A program made the position numbers and the translations under genes. This document shows positions 7,432-14,662 of a stretch of DNA of 64,000 nucleotides, piece after piece; the stretch's first letter is position 1; every line of letters starts with the position of its first letter. This stretch comes from Dysgonomonas mossii. GTDB lineage: Bacteria > Bacteroidota > Bacteroidia > Bacteroidales > Dysgonomonadaceae. The notes beneath the pieces were generated by a model that worked only from the letters and a program-made list of their open reading frames with translations, searched no databases and had not been told where the DNA came from. The stretch covers positions 124,001 to 188,000 of the forward strand of contig NZ_SPPK01000003.1 of NCBI RefSeq assembly GCF_004569505.1, read 5' to 3'.

Positions 7432-9453
7432 ATGGATTTTAAATTAACTTCAAATTATAGCCCAACAGGAGACCAGCCGGCTGCGATAGCTGCTTTATCC
7501 GAAGGGGTTTTACAAGATATTCCGTTTCAAACATTGTTGGGAGTCACCGGCTCAGGAAAAACATTTACGGTAGCTAATGTTATTCAAAATGTAGACAAGC
7601 CCACCTTGGTGTTAAGCCATAATAAGACACTTGCCGCCCAGTTGTATAGTGAGTTTAAGACATTCTTTCCCGATAATGCGGTCGAATACTTTGTTTCATA
7701 TTATGACTATTATCAGCCGGAAGCATATATTCCGTCTACGAATACCTACATAGAGAAAGATTTATCTATCAACGATGAGATAGAAAAGTTGCGACTGGCA
7801 ACTACAACGTCTCTCTTATCGGGTCGTCGTGATATAATTGTTGTATCTTCTGTGTCTTGCCTGTATGGCATGGGAAACCCCGAAGACTTTGAAAGCTCTA
7901 CAATTAGTTTAAAGGTGGGGCAGAAAATTGTACGTGATGTTTTTCTAAGATCATTGGTTAGTGCTCTGTATTCACGTAACGAAGTTGATCCCAAAGCCGG
8001 CAATTTTCGTGTAAAGGGCGATACAGTGGATGTTTTCCTTGCATATGGAGATCCTATTGTGAGGGTTGTTTTTTGGGGAGATGAGATAGAGAGTATAGAA
8101 TGTCTCGATCCACTCACCGGAATAAAAATTGATAGCTATAATGATTTTAGGATTTACCCTGCAAATCTATTCGTAACCACCAAAGACCGTATGGATAGGG
8201 CAATTGGGGAAATTGAGATAGATCTGGGACGTCAAGTAGATTTCTTTCAATCGATAGGAAAACCGTTGGAAGCTAAACGCCTTTATGAACGAGTAACTTA
8301 CGATCTGGAAATGATCCGTGAAGTAGGACACTGCTCCGGTATAGAGAACTATTCTCGCTATTTTGATAATCGCAAACCCGGTACACGTCCATTCTGCCTG
8401 TTGGATTTCTTCCCTGATGATTTTCTTTTAGTCGTTGACGAAAGTCACGTGACTATTCCCCAAATACGAGCTATGTATGGAGGAGACCACTCCCGAAAGG
8501 AGAACTTGGTTGAATATGGTTTTCGTCTTCCTGCAGCTTTAGATAACAGGCCATTGAAGTTTGAAGAGTTTGAATCTCTTGTACCACAAACCATTTATGT
8601 GAGCGCAACTCCTGCCGATTACGAGCTGTTAAAATCAGAAGGGGTAATTGTAGAACAATTGATTCGTCCCACTGGTCTTTTAGACCCTCCGATTGATGTG
8701 CGTCCGAGTTTAAATCAGATTGATGATCTGATGGAAGAAATACAAATGCGTGTTGAGCAGAACGAGCGTACACTTGTAACAACTCTTACAAAACGTATGG
8801 CTGAAGAGCTGACAAATTATTTGTCAAACAACGGAATAAGTTGTAGCTACATACATTCCGACGTGGATACTCTCGATCGTATTCAGATTATGGATAGCTT
8901 GCGAACGGGAGAATTTGATGTACTTGTAGGTGTCAACCTTCTGCGTGAAGGGCTTGACTTACCCGAAGTTTCGCTTGTTGCAATCTTGGATGCTGATAAA
9001 GAAGGTTTTTTACGTTCGCATAGGTCTCTCACTCAGACAGTAGGTCGTGCAGCCCGTAATGTAAATGGTAAGGTTATTTTCTATGCCGATAAGATTACGG
9101 ATAGTATGGCAAAGACTATCAATGAAACCAATCGCCGACGAGAGAAGCAGATGGCGTATAACGAGGAGCATGGTATTGTACCTAAACAAATACAGAAAGC
9201 CCGTACGTCCGTGTTCACGCAGCGTAAAGGAGAAGATTCTGCTACTCCTCAGCCATATAATCAAGATAGCATACTTTCTATAGCCTCGGAAGACCAGATG
9301 CAGTATATGAGCGCAGAGGAACTGAAGAAAGCTATCGCAAAAGCAAAAAAGCAAATGTCTGCGGCTGCTAAAAAGCTCGAATTTCTTGAAGCTGCCCAAT
9401 ACCGTGATCAGGTAATTAAATTAGAAGATGAATTAAAAAGCAAAGGGAAGTGA
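7432..9453 (+). CDS. uvrB: Excinuclease ABC subunit B
   Basis: The damage-verifying helicase of nucleotide excision repair; it is loaded by UvrA and recruits UvrC. The 673 residues cover the whole family length. Walker A GVTGSGKT is at 37-44. The beta-hairpin that inserts between DNA strands is at about 92-116 (YYDYYQPEAY region). The DESH helicase motif is at 336-339 and the motif VI segment QTVGRAAR follows later. A C-terminal UVR domain (about 630-668) contacts UvrC. The gene is single, divergent from plsC, and ends in a small intrinsic terminator that overlaps its stop codon. The partner uvrA is in the same window, 36 kb away on the other strand. Confidence 0.98.
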   Translation: MDFKLTSNYSPTGDQPAAIAALSEGVLQDIPFQTLLGVTGSGKTFTVANVIQNVDKPTLVLSHNKTLAAQLYSEFKTFFPDNAVEYFVSYYDYYQPEAYIPSTNTYIEKDLSINDEIEKLRLATTTSLLSGRRDIIVVSSVSCLYGMGNPEDFESSTISLKVGQKIVRDVFLRSLVSALYSRNEVDPKAGNFRVKGDTVDVFLAYGDPIVRVVFWGDEIESIECLDPLTGIKIDSYNDFRIYPANLFVTTKDRMDRAIGEIEIDLGRQVDFFQSIGKPLEAKRLYERVTYDLEMIREVGHCSGIENYSRYFDNRKPGTRPFCLLDFFPDDFLLVVDESHVTIPQIRAMYGGDHSRKENLVEYGFRLPAALDNRPLKFEEFESLVPQTIYVSATPADYELLKSEGVIVEQLIRPTGLLDPPIDVRPSLNQIDDLMEEIQMRVEQNERTLVTTLTKRMAEELTNYLSNNGISCSYIHSDVDTLDRIQIMDSLRTGEFDVLVGVNLLREGLDLPEVSLVAILDADKEGFLRSHRSLTQTVGRAARNVNGKVIFYADKITDSMAKTINETNRRREKQMAYNEEHGIVPKQIQKARTSVFTQRKGEDSATPQPYNQDSILSIASEDQMQYMSAEELKKAIAKAKKQMSAAAKKLEFLEAAQYRDQVIKLEDELKSKGK

Positions 9454-9468
9454 TCAGCTTCCTTTTTT
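9442..9468 (+). terminator. Intrinsic terminator overlapping the uvrB stop
   Basis: Arm 9442-9450 pairs with 9458-9466 (one G-U pair) around a seven-base loop that contains the stop codon. It is followed by a T run. Confidence 0.6.
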
Positions 9469-9816
9469 CTTTTGTATTTCCGCCGCTTAATTATTTCTTT
9501 ATTCCTCCCGATTTTATCTCATATAATCTCCGAAAAATAATAGAGTTTTGTTAAGCTTTTTATTTTCATCAACTTAGCATATGGCGGTGTTGGTAAAGTC
9601 TAAGATTTGTTATTTATCATGCTTTTGCCTCTTTATTTGTAAAGTTTCTATAAAATATTTGTAAATCTGCACTTTAAGTGTTATGTTTATCTATTTCACA
9701 TAAATATGACAGTTTATCAAAACTACATGTGATGTGATTTTTGGTGAAGTAGAAGAATATTCTGCTTCTTTAAAAATTTGCATTAATCGCACAATTAAAT
9801 TAAAAAATCAAATAAA
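9469..9816. other. AT-rich non-coding gap between uvrB and the 78-residue gene
   Basis: I see no gene here. The only structured element is an imperfect dyad at about 9749-9768, centred on GAATATTC, some 50 bases before the next start codon. No exact TAnnTTTG box was found. Confidence 0.5.
9749..9768. promoter_or_regulatory. Imperfect palindrome, possible operator
   Basis: The sequence is symmetric about the AAT/ATT centre, with two mismatches in about 22 bases. It lies upstream of the 78-residue protein gene. Operator function is a guess from position. Confidence 0.25.
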
Positions 9817-10053
9817 ATGAGTGTACAACAAACAACTCCTAAAGCAGGGAGAAGAACTGCTATGAAAAGGACTGAAAGACAGACTCCGGAAGATACGTTA
9901 AGAAGAATAATAGAAGAACACAAAAAAGATATGGGAGAGACTGTATGGCTGAAAATTGATGACAGAACCCATATCGAAGTGGCTGCCAGTCTGACCGAAG
10001 ATGAGCGAAACAAAAGAGTAGAAAATTATCTCGAAAATATAGGTCGCAGATAG
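9817..10053 (+). CDS. Small basic/acidic hypothetical protein
   Basis: A 78-residue protein that I do not recognise. The first 22 residues are basic and probably disordered (TPKAGRRTAMKRTERQ). The remainder looks helical and highly charged, with the pattern PEDTLRRIIEEHKKDMG, then a short strand-like VWLKIDD, then a C-terminal helix EDERNKRVENYLENIGRR. It has no signal peptide, membrane segment, or Cys/His metal motif. It sits alone between the uvrB terminator and the oxidoreductase gene, 65 bases upstream of the latter, and may share its transcript. The low-entropy codon pattern and clear ATG support a real gene. Confidence 0.65.
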   Translation: MSVQQTTPKAGRRTAMKRTERQTPEDTLRRIIEEHKKDMGETVWLKIDDRTHIEVAASLTEDERNKRVENYLENIGRR

Positions 10054-10118
10054 TAAAGGCGATAAAATATAAAAGGGAATTATTTTTTCAATAACATTAT
10101 AAATCAATTGTATATATT

Positions 10119-10766
10119 ATGAAAGTAGCATTAATTGGGGCAACCGGGTTTGTGGGTTCTCAACTATTAGAAGAATTGTTGTCGAGGGATCATGAAGTGA
10201 CAGCGATTGCACGAAATGCTGATAAAATCACAGTGAAGAATGATAAACTAACCGCTGTGAGTGTTGATATCAAAGATACAGATGCCCTTACAGAGGTGTT
10301 AAGAAACAATCAGATGGTAATATCTGCATATAATGCCGGTTGGGACAATACGAATCTTTATAACGATTATATTGATGGTTATGAATCGATACAAAAAGCG
10401 GTTCGTGCTGCAAATATCAGACGCTATTTTGTAGTAGGCAATGCCGGGACTCTATATATAGGAGGAACTCAATTGGTAGATACTGATGATTTCCCTGCTA
10501 AAATGAAAGAAGGCGCAAAAGCGTCACGAGATCACTTTGATAAGCTGAGGCGAGAAACATATCTCGATTGGGTATACCTTTCTCCACCTACAGAAATGAA
10601 TGAAAATATAACTACAGGGCGAACAGGACGATTCAGAATGGGAAAAGACGAGCCTGTAATGAGAGATGGTACGTCCTCTATTTCTGTTCAGGATTTGGCT
10701 ATCGTTGTTGCTGATGAGGTTGAAAATAGAAAACACTCCCGCCAGCATTACACTGTAGGATATTAA
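10119..10766 (+). CDS. NAD(P)-dependent oxidoreductase, atypical short-chain dehydrogenase (NmrA/YwnB-like)
   Basis: A 215-residue cytoplasmic Rossmann protein. The nucleotide-binding glycine motif GATGFVG is at 7-13, and a basic residue follows strand 2 (AIARNADKI), suggesting NADP preference. The rest matches the short NAD(P)H-binding family typified by YwnB/YtfG, with a conserved VVGNAGTLY segment and a DWVYLSPPTEM stretch. The canonical YxxxK catalytic pair of classical short-chain dehydrogenases is not evident, so it could be a redox sensor or flavin/quinone reductase. It ends in a strong terminator shared with the convergent phoH. Confidence 0.85.
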   Translation: MKVALIGATGFVGSQLLEELLSRDHEVTAIARNADKITVKNDKLTAVSVDIKDTDALTEVLRNNQMVISAYNAGWDNTNLYNDYIDGYESIQKAVRAANIRRYFVVGNAGTLYIGGTQLVDTDDFPAKMKEGAKASRDHFDKLRRETYLDWVYLSPPTEMNENITTGRTGRFRMGKDEPVMRDGTSSISVQDLAIVVADEVENRKHSRQHYTVGY

Positions 10767-10798
10767 TTACTTCGTATACACAACTATACTATAAATGC

Positions 10799-10838
10799 AA
10801 AACGGGTACAATGTAACATTGACATTGTACCCGTTTTT
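10799..10838. terminator. Bidirectional intrinsic terminator between the oxidoreductase gene and phoH
   Basis: A perfect 16-bp stem (10799-10814 with 10822-10837) with a seven-base loop. It has A and T runs on the two outer sides, so it can work in both directions between the convergent genes. Confidence 0.85.
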
Positions 10839-10885
10839 ATTCTATATGACGTTTTTATGATTTATAAAAGCCTTTAGGAGAGAGG

Positions 10886-11875
10886 TCATGCCTCCTTTTT
10901 ATCATACTCTTTCTTTTCTTTTTTCTCTAAGGTTTTTTCTCGTTTATCCTCTTTCTCGTATGCTTCAACAATTCGTTGTACCAGTTTATGGCGGACAATA
11001 TCTCCTTTGTCAAACTCAATATGACCAATGCCTTTCACGTCTTTGAGTACACGTAAAGCATGTTTAAGCCCTGATTGCTGAGAAGGTGGGAGATCTATTT
11101 GAGTAACATCTCCTGTTATAATCATCTTTGCATTCATACCAAGGCGTGTCAGAAACATTTTTATCTGAAGTACAGTTGTGTTCTGTGCTTCGTCAAGTAT
11201 GATTACTGCATCGCTAAGAGTTCGCCCACGCATAAAGGCTAAAGGCGCAATCTGTATTGTTTTATTTTCAATATAGTCTTTTAGTTTTGCCGGAGCAATC
11301 ATATCTTCTAGTGCATCATACAATGGCTGTAGATAGGGATCTATTTTTTCTTTCATATCTCCCGGCAAGAATCCAAGCTTTTCTCCGGCTTCAACAGCAG
11401 GACGACTCAGGATTATCTTTTTTACCTCTTTGTTTTTCAATGCTTTTACAGCCAAGGCGATTGCCGTATATGTCTTGCCCGAGCCCGCAGGACCGATACC
11501 AAATACCATATCATTTTTATAAAAGCTATTTACAAAATTCTGTTGGTTTGGTGTGCGTGCAGAGATAGGCTTGCCATTCACTCCGTATATAATCAGATTC
11601 TCTTGCTTTACTACATTGGGAGAGTTGCCTTTAACGATATCTATAATGTCTTCTTGAGTTAGCTTATTTCGGTCGACAGAGAATTTCTCCAACTCTCTGA
11701 TCTTTTCTTCGAATAAAGGAACATCTTCTGCATTTCCTGTTACTTTGATAGCGTTTCCCCGTGCAACGATATGTAATTTAGAAAAGAGCGTTTTTATTAA
11801 TTGTAAATTGGAATTATTTATGCCGAAAAAGACTACAGGGTCTACGTGTTCTAAAATAATTATTTGTTCTATCAT
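10886..11875 (-). CDS. phoH: PhoH family ATPase (PhoH-like / YbeZ)
   Basis: A 329-residue cytoplasmic P-loop protein of the PhoH/YbeZ family, linked to ribosome and RNA metabolism. An N-terminal KH-like region (about 1-100) precedes the helicase-type core. Walker A GPAGSGKT is at 128-135 and Walker B is VIILDEAQN. The family block PAVEAGEKLGFLPGD is also intact. The C-terminus is a Lys/Glu-rich tail (KREKTLEKKEKKE). No ybeY gene is adjacent, unlike in many proteobacteria. A -7 box lies at 11950-11957. Convergent transcription from the upstream oxidoreductase is insulated by the shared terminator. Confidence 0.94.
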   Translation of the reverse strand: MIEQIIILEHVDPVVFFGINNSNLQLIKTLFSKLHIVARGNAIKVTGNAEDVPLFEEKIRELEKFSVDRNKLTQEDIIDIVKGNSPNVVKQENLIIYGVNGKPISARTPNQQNFVNSFYKNDMVFGIGPAGSGKTYTAIALAVKALKNKEVKKIILSRPAVEAGEKLGFLPGDMKEKIDPYLQPLYDALEDMIAPAKLKDYIENKTIQIAPLAFMRGRTLSDAVIILDEAQNTTVLQIKMFLTRLGMNAKMIITGDVTQIDLPPSQQSGLKHALRVLKDVKGIGHIEFDKGDIVRHKLVQRIVEAYEKEDKREKTLEKKEKKEYDKKEA

Positions 11876-11949
11876 TCAGTTTAATTATCAACAAAGTACC
11901 ATAATGATTTTAACTTGGTTAGTCGGGTTCTATATAATGTAATGGTTCA

Positions 11950-11957
11950 CAAATATA
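11950..11957 (-). promoter_or_regulatory. phoH: -7 box upstream of phoH
   Basis: TATATTTG on the minus strand, an exact TAnnTTTG match, 75 bases before the start. It implies a leader of about 65 nt. Confidence 0.45.
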
Positions 11958-12072
11958 ATTATAATCTTCAATATTTTAGGTTTTTCTTAATTTAAACAAA
12001 AATGTATTTTAGAAAGCGAATCATTCTTGTTTCAAAGAAAGGTTGAAGCAAAATATTATTGCTGTTATAGAA

Positions 12073-12106
12073 AACAAAAAATCGTGCAAATTTTACTTGC
12101 ACGATT
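12073..12106 (-). terminator. Terminator of the GH92-GT2-GH125 operon
   Basis: A perfect 10-bp stem (12080-12089 with 12097-12106) and a seven-base loop. It is followed on the minus strand by a T-rich run, just after the GH125 stop. Confidence 0.8.
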
Positions 12107-12128
12107 CCTTCATATTTTAATCTTAGTC

Positions 12129-13622
12129 TTATTTTATATCATTCAATAAGCCAACTTTACCTTCGTTTACCAGTTTGAGGATTAACTCTCCAAACAAAGT
12201 GTTTTGCCAAGCAAACCATTCACGAGTAAATTTGTTCGGATCATTTACATTAAATGATTCATGCATAAATCCTGTATTTGCATCGGTATCTATCAGCATC
12301 TTTATGCACCATTTTATTTCCTGATCATCCTTGCTTGTAAAGGCTTTCATCATAAGACTCATAGGCCATGCCATGTCGTAACCGATATGCGGTCCTCCGA
12401 TACCTTCACCCGCTTTTCCACGGAAGAAATAAGGATTGTCTTCGCTCCACACATATTTGCGTGTGTTTTGGTAGATAGGGTCATTTGCATCTACATCTCC
12501 CAAGTATGGCATAGCCAAAAGGCTTGGAACATTTGCATCGTCCATCAATAGGTGATTACCAAAACCATCAACTTCGAATGCATAGATTTTACCATACTTC
12601 GGATGGTTGTAAACGGCATGTTCTTTTAATGCTGTTTCTACTTCCTGAGCAAGATCGCTACACTCCTTAGCCTGGGCAGGTTTTTTGTTTACTTCGGTCA
12701 ATATTTCGGCTGCTTTTCTGAGAGAAGATACAGCAAAGAAGTTAGATGGTACAAGGAATTGCAGTGTGGTTGCATCATCCGACGGACGGAATGAAGAAAC
12801 AATCAATCCTACCGGTTTCACCGGAGCACCCAATCCTCCATTGTTTAATGTATCCAATGCTCTGTCTGTTACACGAAGGAAAGAGTAAGGGCCTACACCA
12901 TCTTTGCGCTGTTGTTCTTTAAATGTTTGTAAAACCAGCGTGATTGCCTGTAGCCATTCTTCATCGAAGATGCTTGTATCACCTGTGGTTTTCCAATAGT
13001 GATATGCTAAGCGGATAGGGTAGCATAGCGAGTCGATTTCCCATTTGCGTTCGTGCAATTCCGGCTTCATCGCTGTACCGTCCGACATCCACTGATGATC
13101 GGGATTCGGATCATACGGATCAAGAAACGCATTTGCATATGGGTCGATGATAATGCACTTAAACTGACGGCGGATAACTCCCGCCAACATTGCTTTTAAT
13201 TCAGGGTCGCTATTTGCTAACTGTACATAAGGCCAAACCTGAGCGCCTGAATCACGTAGCCACATAGCATGGATATCACCTGTATATACGACAGTGTCAT
13301 CTTTTCCGTTGCTCTTTCTGTGTCTTACAGTTGTGTCAAGTGTATTCGGAAAACAGTTTTCAAACATCCATGCCAGTTTTTGATTTTTCAGCATTTTTTT
13401 GATGCGTACTATTTCGCTTTCTACAGCTTTGGATTGGAATAGACGTTTGTCTACCGCAGGACGGTTGCTTTTGTAAGGATCATCCTTTTTGATAGCAGTG
13501 TTATCCTGAGATAAAACTGTATTGTTTTCTAATTTGATCAAGGTACTAGCTTCGGCCGACATTGCTGTCATACTGGCTAGGCATAGTCCTATGATTCCTT
13601 TTTTTATGTAGTTATTTTTCAT
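12129..13622 (-). CDS. Glycoside hydrolase family 125, exo-alpha-1,6-mannosidase
   Basis: GH125 enzymes remove non-reducing alpha-1,6-linked mannose from N-glycan or mannan fragments by inversion. The 497-residue protein has a cleavable signal peptide (about 1-25, ending SAEA), so it is probably periplasmic. Family hallmarks are the GDIHAMWLRDSGAQ block around 115-128, the WEIDSLCYP block at 194-202 with Asp197 as candidate acid, and a late AGEGIGGPHIG segment with a candidate base Glu. The length is normal for the family. It is the last gene of the unit after GH92 and GT2, 38 bases downstream of the GT2 gene, and precedes a good terminator. GH92 followed by GH125 gives sequential trimming of alpha-1,2 and alpha-1,6 mannose. 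Confidence 0.93.
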   Translation of the reverse strand: MKNNYIKKGIIGLCLASMTAMSAEASTLIKLENNTVLSQDNTAIKKDDPYKSNRPAVDKRLFQSKAVESEIVRIKKMLKNQKLAWMFENCFPNTLDTTVRHRKSNGKDDTVVYTGDIHAMWLRDSGAQVWPYVQLANSDPELKAMLAGVIRRQFKCIIIDPYANAFLDPYDPNPDHQWMSDGTAMKPELHERKWEIDSLCYPIRLAYHYWKTTGDTSIFDEEWLQAITLVLQTFKEQQRKDGVGPYSFLRVTDRALDTLNNGGLGAPVKPVGLIVSSFRPSDDATTLQFLVPSNFFAVSSLRKAAEILTEVNKKPAQAKECSDLAQEVETALKEHAVYNHPKYGKIYAFEVDGFGNHLLMDDANVPSLLAMPYLGDVDANDPIYQNTRKYVWSEDNPYFFRGKAGEGIGGPHIGYDMAWPMSLMMKAFTSKDDQEIKWCIKMLIDTDANTGFMHESFNVNDPNKFTREWFAWQNTLFGELILKLVNEGKVGLLNDIK

Positions 13623-13660
13623 AATTAGTACATGTTTCTAAAAAACATTTAATCAATAAT

Positions 13661-14659
13661 CTATTTTCGGGTACCAAATTTAATCAAAAATGAGAAGATA
13701 ATAATAGTCGGTTTCATCTCTAATAAGGCAGATAGATTTTCTTTTTTGTATAGAAATCTAAACTGACTCATTATCAGATTGTTTTTTCTTAATGCATTTA
13801 TCTCTCCAAATGCTTTTCTGAGAGGAAATAGCAGGATGGCTTGACGAGAGGCACTATAAAATGAACGAACTACATTTTTGAATAGGAAAGCATTGCATTT
13901 GCTTTCACTAATCCCTTTACTTTTCAGAAACTTATGCAATTCTTCAAAAAATGCAATTCTATTTTTGATAGATCGATAAGCGTATACTTTCCCTGTATTG
14001 TTAGAATGAAAGACATGATAATATAAAAAGTCCGGAACAAGCCCGATCTTATCTATTTTATCATATACATTTATGAAAAAAATGCTGTCTTCGGAACAAA
14101 TATTTCTTGAGTCTAAGAAAGATAGTGCATTTTGTTTCAGAAAATCAGCTTTATACAGATGGTTCCATATAACGCACGAAATTTTATCGCTGCATACATT
14201 TTCATAAAACCATTCTTTATCCGTTGCATTGGTAGAATTATCAGGATATTTATATCCTTCTTCTACATATTCGGATTTCACTTTATAAACACACAGAAAG
14301 TTACACCTTACAACATCTAAACGTTCTTCTTCTGCTTTTTGATATAACAACTCATACATATCAGGCTCGCAATAATCGTCGTGATCGAAGAAGCCGATGT
14401 ATTTTCCTTTGGCTGCTTCTATTCCTTTATTCCTGCTGATTCCTGTATGCAGATTTTCGTCGTTATAAATCAGTACTATTCTCTTATCTTTTGCAGCAAA
14501 ACCTTCAGCAATATCATTGCTCCCGTCGGTAGGGCAGTCGAGAACCAAAATGATCTCAATCTCTTTCAATGTTTGGCTAACAATAGAAGTCAAACATTTT
14601 TCAAGATATTTACCCGCATTATGAACAGGAACAATAATACTGACTTTAGGCTGCTCCAT
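13661..14659 (-). CDS. Family 2 glycosyltransferase
   Basis: A 332-residue cytoplasmic GT-A glycosyltransferase. The nucleotide-sugar-binding N-terminus begins VSIIVPVHNAGKYLEKCL (6-23), the NKG block is at about 77-79, and the metal-binding DxD is DHDD at 92-95. The C-terminal 130 residues are poorly conserved, rich in aromatic and basic residues, and end in a hydrophobic segment (IIIFSFLIKF) that may touch the membrane. Such enzymes usually build capsule, LPS or O-glycans, so the sugar donor and acceptor are unknown. It starts 3 bases after the GH92 stop and lies before the GH125 gene. An intracellular synthetic enzyme is thus embedded in a degradation operon. Confidence 0.88.
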   Translation of the reverse strand: MEQPKVSIIVPVHNAGKYLEKCLTSIVSQTLKEIEIILVLDCPTDGSNDIAEGFAAKDKRIVLIYNDENLHTGISRNKGIEAAKGKYIGFFDHDDYCEPDMYELLYQKAEEERLDVVRCNFLCVYKVKSEYVEEGYKYPDNSTNATDKEWFYENVCSDKISCVIWNHLYKADFLKQNALSFLDSRNICSEDSIFFINVYDKIDKIGLVPDFLYYHVFHSNNTGKVYAYRSIKNRIAFFEELHKFLKSKGISESKCNAFLFKNVVRSFYSASRQAILLFPLRKAFGEINALRKNNLIMSQFRFLYKKENLSALLEMKPTIIIFSFLIKFGTRK

Positions 14660-14662
14660 TTC

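Noticed and set aside
7746..8117. Long antisense reading frames inside uvrB, and similar ones inside ftsH at 20000-20428
   Set aside because: They overlap strongly conserved genes, have no signal or family features, and lack promoter or start context.
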